From Bacteroidota bacterium (GTDB lineage: Bacteria > Bacteroidota > Bacteroidia > Bacteroidales > FEN-979), in assembly GCA_026391845.1 (NCBI GenBank), contig JAPLDG010000302.1:1-40579 (forward strand): a stretch of 40,579 nucleotides of DNA. Reading direction: 5' to 3'. Under the pieces are notes generated by a model that was not told the DNA's origin, did no database searches, and was given only the letters and a program-made list of their open reading frames with translations. Made by a program: the position numbers and the translations under genes. Position 1 is the first letter of the stretch; each line of letters begins with the position of its first letter. Positions 8,128-18,097 of this stretch are shown piece after piece.

Positions 8128-8703
8128 TTATTTTTTGATGATTTTATAACACTGCAACGTCATTCCATTTTCAGTGACGGTGAGAAAATATGCTGCGGGT
8201 GCAAGCTCCTCCATCGGGATAACTGTTTCGTCGGATTCAATTTTTATATTTTGCAAAAGCAACCCGTTTATATCATTCAGTTGACAGCATAAATTTTTAA
8301 TATCGTGGTTTTCTATTTTCAATTTAATAAAGGCAGTTGCCGGGTTAGGATATAACAGGCACTCCAGTGTGATTCCCTTCCGGGGATCAATACCTTCCAT
8401 GAATAAAATTTCATACGGTTGTTGCACCCCTTCTGTGACAGAACTGCCGGTACCCGTATTTGCAATGAATGCGACCTGTCCGACAGAGTAAGTAACCGAC
8501 CCTCCGTTGCCGGCAGCATTGTTGTTGGCGGAGAGGATTGACTCCTGCGCCATTGCGGAGACAGAAAGGAGGAACAACAAACAGACAGTTATTACCCGGT
8601 TGGTCAGATAAAACGCATGATATTTTCTCATGGGAACAGTCGGTGTTTTATTAAATACTGCCATGGTGAAATAATTCAGCTTCAAATATACGAACTGTTG
8701 CAC
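8128..8703 (-). CDS. T9SS type A sorting domain-containing protein
   Basis: LYPNPATAFIKLKIE...LLLQNIKIESDETVIPMEELAPAAYFLTVTENGMTLQCYKIIKK is a Por-type C-terminal sorting domain. True start may be the internal MRKYHAF. Confidence 0.8.
   Translation of the reverse strand: MQQFVYLKLNYFTMAVFNKTPTVPMRKYHAFYLTNRVITVCLLFLLSVSAMAQESILSANNNAAGNGGSVTYSVGQVAFIANTGTGSSVTEGVQQPYEILFMEGIDPRKGITLECLLYPNPATAFIKLKIENHDIKNLCCQLNDINGLLLQNIKIESDETVIPMEELAPAAYFLTVTENGMTLQCYKIIKK
8683..8690 (-). promoter_or_regulatory. Bacteroidota-type -7 element (TATATTTG) upstream of the T9SS protein
   Basis: CAAATATA on plus = TATATTTG on minus. It overlaps the start of the long ORF, which supports a downstream start codon. 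Confidence 0.4.
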
Positions 8704-8745
8704 TGTTTTTTCAAGCCCTGTTGAAAAATAAAATTGGGACTACCC

Positions 8746-9891
8746 TCATTTAACCGACTCCCGATAGATCACCCCGCGTTCCTTCAGGCCGGCAAGCAGG
8801 TATGCCACACATTCAGGCTGTTGTCCGATGAATTCAGGCACAGAGATGCCTTTACGTGTATATAGGCCATCAGCGATCATGCGCAGCGCCACGGTGGCAG
8901 AATAGCCGGTGGTGCGTGCCATCGAATGGATTCGTGTGGCAGGATCATATTTATCAAAGAGATCCCATTTGTAGCTCACCTTTTTCCCGTCTTTTTTTCC
9001 TTCAACCATTACCTGCATTACGGTTATATCCACTTCACCCTCCTGTAGTTTCCATTTTGGAAAAAGCAGTTTAGCAGTGAGGTCCATCGGTTTGATGCGG
9101 ACTCCCCGTACCTCAATTTCCTCCTGGCTGAAGAAACCGGTTTCGCGCAGCACACGCATTTTTTCGATGTGTCCGGGATAACGCAGCGTCTTCTCTTTCA
9201 TATTGGGGCATTTCACAGTATGTGCCAGTGAGCGCAGCCCGTCGGTGTTGAAGGCTTCAAGGGTTCCGATACCCGGGAAGTTGAGCAATTCGGGATCGGA
9301 AAGCGCAGGTTTCACGATATGTATTCCGTTTTCAATGTAGCGGGCCGGACGGGTATATTCTTCAATCACATCTACCGGGGAAAACACGGCTTTATATTCA
9401 TAGGGCCATTCGCGGATTTCGGGCAGGCCGCCGACCATGTAAAGAATATTATCTGTTTCATCCAGCAGGTGATCTGCATATCCAATGAGCACGTTGCACA
9501 TTCCGGGGGCGACCCCCATGTCCATGATGGCGGTTACATTGTTCCGTCGGGCAAGTTCATCGAGTTCAAAAGGATCTTCGATGAAGAAGGCAATATCAAC
9601 CACATTCTTTCCGGCTCCGATGATGGCTTTGAGTGTTTGAAATCCCATAAATCCGGGAACAGCGTTGATTGCCATGTCGTAATCCGCTACCAAACGGGCC
9701 ACTGCGCCCGGGTCGCTCAGATCGGTTACGATTGTTTTCAGCACATTGGATGCCGGTTTTTGCCGTTCAGCAAGTTTTTGGAGAACCGTTTGATTGAGGT
9801 CAGCAACGGTCACATCAAATTTCAGGTCGCCGCAAAGGTCAAGCGCCATGGGACCGCCAACCAGGCCAGCCCCCAATACAATAATTTTCAT
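8746..9891 (-). CDS. saccharopine dehydrogenase family protein
   Basis: N-terminal Rossmann motif MKIIVLGAGLVGGPMALDL; DYDMAINAVPGFMGFQTLKAIIGAGKNVVDIAFF; FPGIGTLEAFNTDGLRSL; MARTTGYSATVALRMI. Confidence 0.88.
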   Translation of the reverse strand: MKIIVLGAGLVGGPMALDLCGDLKFDVTVADLNQTVLQKLAERQKPASNVLKTIVTDLSDPGAVARLVADYDMAINAVPGFMGFQTLKAIIGAGKNVVDIAFFIEDPFELDELARRNNVTAIMDMGVAPGMCNVLIGYADHLLDETDNILYMVGGLPEIREWPYEYKAVFSPVDVIEEYTRPARYIENGIHIVKPALSDPELLNFPGIGTLEAFNTDGLRSLAHTVKCPNMKEKTLRYPGHIEKMRVLRETGFFSQEEIEVRGVRIKPMDLTAKLLFPKWKLQEGEVDITVMQVMVEGKKDGKKVSYKWDLFDKYDPATRIHSMARTTGYSATVALRMIADGLYTRKGISVPEFIGQQPECVAYLLAGLKERGVIYRESVK

Positions 9892-9915
9892 GTTGCAGGT
9901 ATTTATTAATCATTT

Positions 9916-11835
9916 CTATTCGATGGTCAGTTCATAAATTTCCCCGATATAGTCCACTTTCGGAAAAGGGACATTATCCTGTGAGTAGGCCGATCCGATC
10001 CACCATTTTGTGTTGTGAAACTCCTGTGTGACGATCAGCAGCATCTGGTTGTTGGGAATTGAGGTAACCTTGTCGTCCATATAGCCAACAACACGCATTT
10101 TGTCTTTTGACGGACCAATGCGCCAGATGATCTTGTCAGGTTGCCAGTCAATCTGAAAATAGTAGAAGGGCGAAGCAAAAAGTTCGTCATCCAGTTCCGG
10201 TGTTTTTTCGGTGAGTGCCCGGTAATCTTTATCCCAGCGGTGGGCCCAATAGGTTTTGTTCTCATAACGCACCGGGTCGCAGCCGGCCTGAAATTCTGCA
10301 GGCTGCCAGCATGCCATGTCCCAATTCGTGCAGGAGACCATGATTTTGTCATCATCCGCCAGTATTTCTTCCGGGAAGGGCACATTCCAGTTCTGAACAT
10401 TGTTCTGGTCATCGATCCCGTTGTTGTATGCCGGGGGCAATAGCCAGGAAGGGCAATAGGGAACGGTTTTCAGAATTTCGAAATCTATTTCAGAATAACC
10501 CACATTCTTTACCCGCTGATCCTGGTTCCCTCCATAATAATTGGCCATGTAGCCATTGTTGTTGCAGTCGCGGCGGAAGTTCCAATCTGCCTGGCTCTGG
10601 GTAATGAGCCATATGGCGTTGGTGAGTCCGTTCCACATGTTGTTTTTGTTCAGCAACTCCGAAAGTTTGCACTTCAGGGTATATTTACCAAATGTCATCC
10701 CATGGCGGGTAATCACCCCCGCATTTTGCTTCCGCCATTTACCGAATTCCGATTTTGGGTTCCGGAGGGTGATTTGATGTTTCACAGGATCAGAAATCGC
10801 TGATTCGCAGGGGCGCGCCACTGAAGCTGTTATTGCCACCAGCTCCTCCTTGCGATAAAACCGCTTGTTCCAGTTATAGTCCATCCGGGTGTAATTGTCG
10901 TTCAGCACATCGGCAATTACAGGTATGTTGTTCATTTTTGTTGAGGGGTCGATAAAATGGACAAACTGTTCAAAAGGCGTCGTCTTGTAAAATGAGGAAT
11001 CCTGCCCGCAATCTGCTGTTTTTGATTTTGCTGCCTCTTCTTTTGAATATGCATTCGGATTGATGTAGATTCCGCCTCCGGGGTCGGGCATGGCCACAAC
11101 GTTCAGCATGTCGGAATATTTTTGCACAATGGTGTTTTTCAGTAACTTACCGGGGCCATACAAGAAATAGAAGTATGGATTCACAAATCCCTGTTCACTG
11201 TTCAGGCCAATGTTTTGCAATGCTTCGGGGATGATTTTTTCCTGAATATTTGAGGAAGCAGAGACAACCAGCAAGAAGCTGTAATTTCCCACCCTGGGAT
11301 TTCGTTTCCACCGATCGTTTTTGCCCTGGTCAAAATAGCGTTGTTCATTTCTTGGGTTACCGACAATCCGGAACCTGTTTTTCACCAGATGAAATTCCTG
11401 ATCGGCTTCGATGATTCCGGTTTCGGCGAATCCTGTGCCGGAATCCTCCCAGCTTCCATAAAAATTCTCCCATGCGTTCTGATGCTGTTTGGTACTGTCA
11501 ATCCCGTCTTGTTCGGGAAATTTATAGGATTCGTTCTGGTAATAAATCTTATATGAAAAATTCCGGGGTGCGGTTCCGGTATTTTTGAGTTTGAATTCCA
11601 GGTTAAAAAAACCGCCATCGACCTGTTTTGTTCCGGGTATCACGAAGCCTTGAGATATGGCATCCGTATAGTCGAGATACAACCTCTCTCCCTGTTTCCA
11701 GTTGGCGATCGGGTTGAAATCCTTCACCACAAACTCCTCACTTGCAACTTCCGGCGATCGGGCAGGTTGCCCGCAGGATATAACCAGGCAGGGGAAAAAC
11801 AGGATAAGCAGGATATATCGGAGGTTACATTTCAT
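9916..11835 (-). CDS. lipoprotein with GH16-like concanavalin A-type lectin/glucanase domain
   Basis: Lipobox LVISCGQ after MKCNLRYILLILFFPC; GMTFGKYTLKCKLSE; GYSEIDFEILKT matches the GH16 ExDxE catalytic motif. Start reassigned from 11955. Confidence 0.72.
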   Translation of the reverse strand: MKCNLRYILLILFFPCLVISCGQPARSPEVASEEFVVKDFNPIANWKQGERLYLDYTDAISQGFVIPGTKQVDGGFFNLEFKLKNTGTAPRNFSYKIYYQNESYKFPEQDGIDSTKQHQNAWENFYGSWEDSGTGFAETGIIEADQEFHLVKNRFRIVGNPRNEQRYFDQGKNDRWKRNPRVGNYSFLLVVSASSNIQEKIIPEALQNIGLNSEQGFVNPYFYFLYGPGKLLKNTIVQKYSDMLNVVAMPDPGGGIYINPNAYSKEEAAKSKTADCGQDSSFYKTTPFEQFVHFIDPSTKMNNIPVIADVLNDNYTRMDYNWNKRFYRKEELVAITASVARPCESAISDPVKHQITLRNPKSEFGKWRKQNAGVITRHGMTFGKYTLKCKLSELLNKNNMWNGLTNAIWLITQSQADWNFRRDCNNNGYMANYYGGNQDQRVKNVGYSEIDFEILKTVPYCPSWLLPPAYNNGIDDQNNVQNWNVPFPEEILADDDKIMVSCTNWDMACWQPAEFQAGCDPVRYENKTYWAHRWDKDYRALTEKTPELDDELFASPFYYFQIDWQPDKIIWRIGPSKDKMRVVGYMDDKVTSIPNNQMLLIVTQEFHNTKWWIGSAYSQDNVPFPKVDYIGEIYELTIE

Positions 11836-11845
11836 GAATCGGTCG

Positions 11846-13630
11846 TTATTTGTTAACCGGAAGTGAGTAAAGATGGACAAAATCCGGAAGTATGGTTTGG
11901 TAGTGGCGCGACTTTGGAACGTGGCCCATGACAAGGAATGAACCTGCAGCACCATTCAGAAAGCGTCCGGGAACAAGTTTCAGTGATTCGTAATATTTGG
12001 GGTTCTGATCCTTGTCATACCCATGAAAATCAACCGTGGCAACAATGCTGAAGCTGGTATCGCTAAACCTGATTTCCTTCAGGTCGTAACGCCAATCGCG
12101 GTTGTACCGGTAAACAACCATCCTATTTCCTTCTCCGGGAAGGCTAAAAAAGAGATCTGCAGGTTTAAGGGTATCCAGCCCGATGGTTTTTCCGGAATGA
12201 TTTTGTTTTTCGTTATAAACATGCTCCCAGTTCTTTGCGGTGACATTCAGTTTTCGCAGTGAGTATCCCGGTTTGCCATCCTTTTTGTTCCTGGAAACCG
12301 TCAAAACAACATCGTTTGGAGTCCCGGAAAGAAACCTGCCCACAGAGATGCCGGTTTCCTGCACATTCCGGTCCCATTCGGTTACCAGGCTGTTGTTATC
12401 AGAAACCACTACTTTCCACGCTCCGCCTGATTTTCCATCGGGTTCAAAGGACATCACTTTCCACGAGCCCTTATCGGAAATCATCAGAATTTCGGAGCGT
12501 TGATCGCCATCGAAATCGCCGGCATAGAGTGCATCCACAGGGTCATTCGATTTCCAGATGATTTTCAACCCGGTTTGTACCGGACTTGCGCTGTTGCAGG
12601 GTTTTTCAGACGGATTGAGCTCAGCAAGCATCCAGCCCTTCTCACCCGTCACGATGAACTGATCGGTTTGGGTTGACAGAAATCTCCCTTTTACAATCTT
12701 GTTTACAGGGGCAACCGATGCCACTGCCGCGGGGTTGGTCAGTTTGATTTTCCGGAATTCACGGTTTTCCGGACAAAAGGCATAAGAGGCGAGGCTGCCA
12801 TCTTTCTTCAGCAGGAGTAATCCATCGTTGCCGGTATGTAAAAAATCCCCTGAGATTGCAGCATCCGCGGGGTCGGTATCCGCTGCATTCAACTCAGGTT
12901 CCAATGATTCTTTTTCCAATAGTGACACAGGGAAGGGTGGATAGTTGAGTTTTTGGATATATCCGGCAGGCTTTGTCATATCTACCCGTGCTGAATCACC
13001 ACGCCGGTCAACCGCACCGCCAAACGCAATGAAATAATCATCAATCAGGATATCGGTGCTGCTGTTATTCCAAAAATAGACCTGAAGTTTATAGCCGGGT
13101 TTAAAGCCGATTGAGGTCAGGTCGATATAGGTGCTGATTTTAAACCACTTCCCTTTGGGAACTTCCGGTTCCGTAACAGCAAGTCCCCTCCAGCAAACAT
13201 TGACACCTACTTCATTGGAGGCGGTAAAGACGAGGCTTCCTTTCACATCATTTTTCGTCGGCAACACATAAATCCAGGCGCTCAATGCCACCGCTTTGAG
13301 GTTTTCGACACCGATTTCTCCGGCAGTTCGTTCCACAACCACGCTGAAGCTGTTTTGTCCGAATGCTTTTACAGAGTATTGCCCCGAGTGTGCCAACCCT
13401 TTGTAGAATCCGCTTGGCATCGCCTTTCCGGGGGCGACTTCGAAATCATAATAGAGAGAATGGGGTGAAAGATCCTGGACCTTTTCCGGGTTGACAAACT
13501 CTTTTTCCAATCCTGCCGGCATTTTCACCATTTTAGTGAAAGGGAAATATTTCAGCCCCAGCGCCAGTATGACCATTGAAAACAACAACAGCATACCCAG
13601 GATGGCCAGTCTCTTTTTCTTTTTCTGCAT
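11846..13630 (-). CDS. membrane-anchored protein with CBM/jelly-roll-like domain followed by FG-GAP-like beta-propeller
   Basis: N-terminal TM; YDFEVAP...SGQYSVKAF...LQVYFWNNSSTDILIDDYFIAFG; repeated GDFLHTGNDGLLLL, GRFLSTQTDQFIVT, AGDFDGDQRSEILMI, GRFLSGTPNDVVLTV, GRFLNGAAGSFLVM blades. Confidence 0.72.
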   Translation of the reverse strand: MQKKKKRLAILGMLLLFSMVILALGLKYFPFTKMVKMPAGLEKEFVNPEKVQDLSPHSLYYDFEVAPGKAMPSGFYKGLAHSGQYSVKAFGQNSFSVVVERTAGEIGVENLKAVALSAWIYVLPTKNDVKGSLVFTASNEVGVNVCWRGLAVTEPEVPKGKWFKISTYIDLTSIGFKPGYKLQVYFWNNSSTDILIDDYFIAFGGAVDRRGDSARVDMTKPAGYIQKLNYPPFPVSLLEKESLEPELNAADTDPADAAISGDFLHTGNDGLLLLKKDGSLASYAFCPENREFRKIKLTNPAAVASVAPVNKIVKGRFLSTQTDQFIVTGEKGWMLAELNPSEKPCNSASPVQTGLKIIWKSNDPVDALYAGDFDGDQRSEILMISDKGSWKVMSFEPDGKSGGAWKVVVSDNNSLVTEWDRNVQETGISVGRFLSGTPNDVVLTVSRNKKDGKPGYSLRKLNVTAKNWEHVYNEKQNHSGKTIGLDTLKPADLFFSLPGEGNRMVVYRYNRDWRYDLKEIRFSDTSFSIVATVDFHGYDKDQNPKYYESLKLVPGRFLNGAAGSFLVMGHVPKSRHYQTILPDFVHLYSLPVNK

Positions 13631-13640
13631 GCAGCTTTTG

Positions 13641-16600
13641 TTAACGGATCAGGATCATTTTCAGGCTACAAAGGTAATCTCCGGCTGTCATGCGACAGGT
13701 ATATATCCCGGCAGGAACCTGATTACCCCGCTCATTTTTACCATCCCATACCAGCACATGCGACCCGGGCTGCAAGGCGGTCTCACTCCAGGTGCGCAGC
13801 TTCGTTCCTTGCAGGGAGTAGATTTCAATGGTCACATCACTCATGGATGAAAGATCGTACCTGATCTGTGTTGCCCCTGAAAATGGATTGGGGAAATTTC
13901 CATCAAGCCGGGTTTTTGTCAGCGATTTTGGGTCGTCAACCTTCACCGGAAAGGTGACATGCAAGGTTACCGGTATCACAACTTTGTTGTTGTATAAATC
14001 GCGTGCCACCAGTTTGCACTGGTAGGTGCCGGGAACCAGTCCGGCTGCATTGATATTCACATCAACAATCCCTGTCTGGTTGTTCGTCAGGCTTCCTGTG
14101 GGGTTGGTCAGTGAAACCCAGGTATTTGCCAATCCGAAATTCTTTATCTTGACCGAACCTGGCAGGGTATGCTGTATGGCTCCCATGTTATCGCCCTGGA
14201 GCTGATACACCACAAAAACATCATTCATGAAAGATTTGCCGATGGTGCCCGACACTGTGGCAGTTGCAGTTTCGCCGGGTTTTAACACTCCCCTCCCTCC
14301 GGTGCTTTCACCGTGCCAGGTCAGCGAAGCCCCGTTACCGGCCGTTCCCTGAAAGGCAAGTTCCCCGAGCGATCCTCCCGAGAAATTGGTTGCGCCGGTA
14401 GTTTCAACTCCCGGTGGAAAATCAAGTTTGAGGTTTTTGATGTATTCATTGTCGGTACTCAGGTTATGCACCGTAAAGATCCAGCTGATGGTTTGTCCGG
14501 GAACAAATCCTTCGGTACCGCAGGCAACATATGAGCCGGTGATGTTGTCGGTTTGATTGACCGACTTATAAGCCGTTGTATCAAAAACCTGTACCGAGTA
14601 ATGCATGATCCCGCCACCCTGATTTGTGATAAAAACAGATTCTGTGGTATCCTGCCCTGTGACGAGGGTTTTTTCCACAGATAGTGGCGTGGCAGAGAGC
14701 ACCGGAACAGCGCCTTCAACCAGTGGAAGCTTGATAAAATCGATCAGGCAGCCATCCCATCCTGCAGAAACTGAATAATCCTTGTGGTAAACCCATGAAA
14801 GCAGGTGGTATCCCAGCGGCACCTGGAATGTTTCCTTGCTCCATACAATTTCGCCATCCCAGCGGGCTACTTCATAATTGTCGATAAAAAAGGCCAGATA
14901 ATCATATTCGTGGTTCCCGCTTGGATCATGTTCGCATGAAACATACTTGTAGAATGAGACCGGACCTTCGGTCAGCACATGTACGTTTAAATTGAGTTTG
15001 CTCTCCTGGCTATCGCCAAGCCATGCTGAACGGGCGCTGAAATTTCCCTCATATTTTACCCCTGTTTCAATGATCCAGGGTGCCTGGCCTCCGCTGAACC
15101 AGGGGAATTTCCCGAAATTTCCGGTTTCAAAATCTTCCACAATTTCCCCTGAAAAGAGGTAAATCGTATCGGTATTGGCAAAGTTGTTATTGGCCGAAAG
15201 CACAGATTGGATCTGAAATAAATGCTCGGAGGAAGTTGAACTGCCGGCTGCTGCGTGGAAAGTGAGTGTTTTCGACGAATCAGGTTTCAGCATGTTGATA
15301 TAGGCTGAATTTACGCTGAGGGTGAGATTGGTGTCTAACGAAGTAAGCTGTACATTGATCGAAGAGGCCTTTGAGCTTCCTGCATTTTTGAATGTAATCA
15401 GCATGTCTGCATTTTCTCCCGGATCAGGACTTCCGTTATCGCCATCAGAAAATTGTGTTCCGGTGATGTGAAACACAGGCGCATGGGCGACAAGTCCGAA
15501 TACCCGTTGAAAATTATGCTCGAGCGACTGAACGTTGAGCTGAAGGCTGAAGGAATGGTTATCTGGCACGCCCGGATTAATGTTGAATGAAAGGGCGTCT
15601 GTGAGGGTTACAGACTGCCCCCCGGAAATGGATGCAACTGTTTCCGTGCTATCGATGAGGGTTATATAAGGATCTGACTCAGTGATGGTAAAGACAATCT
15701 GATTCATCGCCTGCCCCCCTATATTGTTGGTGTTCAAGGTGATTTTTGCCGTTTCTCCGAATTCGATCAGGCTGTCACCGCCGGACAAAATAGTCTGGTT
15801 AACCAGTAATCCGGCCGAGCTGAACAGCAGCACTTTGGTTGAGGAAACATTGTTAATGTCTGTCACCTGAAATTTGACAGGCAAATTCTGGTAGGCGGTA
15901 ACAGGAGTTCCCGTAAATTTTCCATCTTCAGAAATCTGCATTTCCGGCGGGAAAGAGCAGGTAGCAAATTTATCCTTGGTATTGCTGGTAATAGTGCTAC
16001 CGTTGTGAAAAAGAGAGAATTGGTAATTTTTATTATCGCCCGAAGAGATCCCGCCTGTCCAGGTTGTACCGACCGGATAGGTCATGTCGCCATAATAATA
16101 TTCGATGGTCCCGTTTGGATAAAGTTTCACGGCAAAGTTCAGGTTGGTAGTTCCCTGCATGCTGGTGACAGAGGCTTTCCACCGGAAGATCGCGTAGCCG
16201 GCATTCCCTTCATACCATATACCCTGGCCGGCAGAGGGGTAAATCGTGAGGTCGCCCATGAAAGGAGCAATGATGCCGGTTTGTTTGAACAGCAGCATTT
16301 TATCGACGAGGTAGGGCCATGTAAAGGGCTGATCATCAAACAGGATGTACCCGCCTGCATAGACATAGACTTTATTGATACTTTTTTTATAGAATGGGAA
16401 ATTGAAATCAAGTGTTTTGACAGAATACCCTGTATTATTATTGGTAAGCACAAGTTGCTGGGCGGTAATGGCTGGAAAAGTAGCAGAGGTAGTGGTTTCG
16501 GGATAATCAAGTTTTACGTCCCACAGATACGGGAGGCTTCCGTTGGTGGCCGTAAGGGTTACATTGTATGGTTCGTACAGTTGAGCTGCAGGTAATGCAG

Positions 16601-18065
16601 CAGTGGTGATTGACGGTTTAATGATACCTTGCGTGTAATTGAGGCTGAGGCGGGTCGTGGTGTTATTCAGGATCGGCAGATTGGTACCGGGGTAGTTGGT
16701 GGTAATGGCAGATGTGCCCGAATAATCGATGAGTGACCAGCTTACAATCTCCCCCGTGGCCAGGCCTGAAGGGTCGGCTTCCTGAACCTGCAGAAAAAAT
16801 TTTGCCGGCTGATTGCTGGTGATCTGGTTGACCAGTGGCGTTACGTCGAGTCCGAATTCAATGGTTTTATCTGCTTCAGTAGTACCGCCCTGCATAAAAA
16901 GATCGCCCCCCTGATAGTTAAAGATGGGGAATTCCTGAACAAAGGAGGGGACTGTTGCGGCCATATCAGTGGTCACACCGGCAGTAACCTTAAGTTTATT
17001 GCGTGAATTGTGCTTCAGTGTAACTTTCATGGTAAGTTGCGGGGCGCATGATTTTTTCACATCCAGTACATACACCGTATGGTTCCAGATACCGCCAAAT
17101 GCGATATCGTCGGCCAGATTTTTGTACATGGTATAGCAAAATCCTGCATCACTCCAGCTTGGACCGGCATATCCATTGGAGAATTTCACACCGCCCTTTT
17201 CCCAATCGTGTACATCAACCACCCCATCGCCGTTGATGTCGATGTTGTTTGTATAAAGGCCGTCTCCATTAAAATCGAAACGGATAGAGTCGTTGTAGCC
17301 GCAGATGGTCCATGCATGCGAAGGGCTGCTTCCCCAGAAAGTGTTCACATATTTACCTGCTTCCGGTGTGTTGGCCGGCAGGGTGGTTGAGGGCGTACCG
17401 AAGTACTGGCCATAAATATTTGCAACGCCTCCCACATTCGATCCCTGGAGATGGTCGAACAGCCAGTATTTCAGCTTTTGCAGTCCATCGGAGTTGTCAA
17501 CCCGGATGGCCTTCACGGAGTTGATACGGTTATGCATGCCATTGTAGTAGAGGTCGTATCCCGAAATCCACCGCGTATATCCACCGGTATTCGTAGCCCC
17601 TCCATAATCGGCAACATTCATGGTGCCACATGCTTTTACGATTTCCCAGGAATCAAAAAAGCTGGCCCCCTGGTAGTTGTTTGCATTGTTTAAAAAATCC
17701 CAGACAAAGTGGGTCGGATACTGTGTCGAACCCTGGTTGGCCGCCACTTCCCTTGCACGGTCGATCTCATAGGTAAAATTAAATGCAACGCCTGCCGACT
17801 GGCCGCATTCATATCCTGACTGCCAGGTTATTGGCCTGAAATAGGGTTGTAAAGAGTTATCCACGGCTGAGGGCAGCAGCGGCGCATTAACCCCTTTGTA
17901 TAACTCCGGCATTGGCAGTTCGGGAATGTTCGACAGAACAAAAAGTTCATCCGGTGTCAGCGAAACCGGTTCAAGGCCCATCTGATACGGAAGGTTTTGG
18001 GAATATGCCCTCAATCCGGAAAATACAATCAATGGGAGGGTGAGCAGGAGAAGGATGTTTTTCAT
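13641..18065 (-). CDS. large T9SS-secreted protein with N-terminal papain-like (C1-like) peptidase domain and C-terminal sorting domain
   Basis: Signal peptide MKNILLLLTLPLIVFSGLRAYSQ; WQSGYECGQSAGVAFNFTYEI; SHAWTICGYND; C-terminal NFPNPFSGATQIRYDLSSMSDVTIEIYSLQGTKLRTW...LVWDGKNERGNQVPAGIYTCRMTAGDYLCSLKMILIR. Start reassigned from 18101. Confidence 0.75.
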   Translation of the reverse strand: MKNILLLLTLPLIVFSGLRAYSQNLPYQMGLEPVSLTPDELFVLSNIPELPMPELYKGVNAPLLPSAVDNSLQPYFRPITWQSGYECGQSAGVAFNFTYEIDRAREVAANQGSTQYPTHFVWDFLNNANNYQGASFFDSWEIVKACGTMNVADYGGATNTGGYTRWISGYDLYYNGMHNRINSVKAIRVDNSDGLQKLKYWLFDHLQGSNVGGVANIYGQYFGTPSTTLPANTPEAGKYVNTFWGSSPSHAWTICGYNDSIRFDFNGDGLYTNNIDINGDGVVDVHDWEKGGVKFSNGYAGPSWSDAGFCYTMYKNLADDIAFGGIWNHTVYVLDVKKSCAPQLTMKVTLKHNSRNKLKVTAGVTTDMAATVPSFVQEFPIFNYQGGDLFMQGGTTEADKTIEFGLDVTPLVNQITSNQPAKFFLQVQEADPSGLATGEIVSWSLIDYSGTSAITTNYPGTNLPILNNTTTRLSLNYTQGIIKPSITTAALPAAQLYEPYNVTLTATNGSLPYLWDVKLDYPETTTSATFPAITAQQLVLTNNNTGYSVKTLDFNFPFYKKSINKVYVYAGGYILFDDQPFTWPYLVDKMLLFKQTGIIAPFMGDLTIYPSAGQGIWYEGNAGYAIFRWKASVTSMQGTTNLNFAVKLYPNGTIEYYYGDMTYPVGTTWTGGISSGDNKNYQFSLFHNGSTITSNTKDKFATCSFPPEMQISEDGKFTGTPVTAYQNLPVKFQVTDINNVSSTKVLLFSSAGLLVNQTILSGGDSLIEFGETAKITLNTNNIGGQAMNQIVFTITESDPYITLIDSTETVASISGGQSVTLTDALSFNINPGVPDNHSFSLQLNVQSLEHNFQRVFGLVAHAPVFHITGTQFSDGDNGSPDPGENADMLITFKNAGSSKASSINVQLTSLDTNLTLSVNSAYINMLKPDSSKTLTFHAAAGSSTSSEHLFQIQSVLSANNNFANTDTIYLFSGEIVEDFETGNFGKFPWFSGGQAPWIIETGVKYEGNFSARSAWLGDSQESKLNLNVHVLTEGPVSFYKYVSCEHDPSGNHEYDYLAFFIDNYEVARWDGEIVWSKETFQVPLGYHLLSWVYHKDYSVSAGWDGCLIDFIKLPLVEGAVPVLSATPLSVEKTLVTGQDTTESVFITNQGGGIMHYSVQVFDTTAYKSVNQTDNITGSYVACGTEGFVPGQTISWIFTVHNLSTDNEYIKNLKLDFPPGVETTGATNFSGGSLGELAFQGTAGNGASLTWHGESTGGRGVLKPGETATATVSGTIGKSFMNDVFVVYQLQGDNMGAIQHTLPGSVKIKNFGLANTWVSLTNPTGSLTNNQTGIVDVNINAAGLVPGTYQCKLVARDLYNNKVVIPVTLHVTFPVKVDDPKSLTKTRLDGNFPNPFSGATQIRYDLSSMSDVTIEIYSLQGTKLRTWSETALQPGSHVLVWDGKNERGNQVPAGIYTCRMTAGDYLCSLKMILIR

Positions 18066-18089
18066 GGTGCAGAACGCTTTGATGCAGTA

Positions 18090-18097
18090 CAAATTTA
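18090..18097 (-). promoter_or_regulatory. Bacteroidota-type -7 element (TAAATTTG) upstream of the protease gene
   Basis: CAAATTTA on plus = TAAATTTG on minus, 24 nt before the ATG at 18065. Confidence 0.4.

Noticed and set aside
9319-9909. Plus-strand 196-aa ORF antisense to the saccharopine dehydrogenase-family gene
   Set aside because: Shadow ORF; the opposite strand has clear Rossmann and family motifs.
16005-16595. Plus-strand 196-aa ORF antisense to the large T9SS protease gene
   Set aside because: Shadow of a well-supported 1,475-aa reading frame; no recognisable motifs.
9916-18065. Polysaccharide utilisation locus
   Set aside because: A GH16-like protein is present but no SusC/SusD pair, sulfatase or HTCS regulator is visible in the window.
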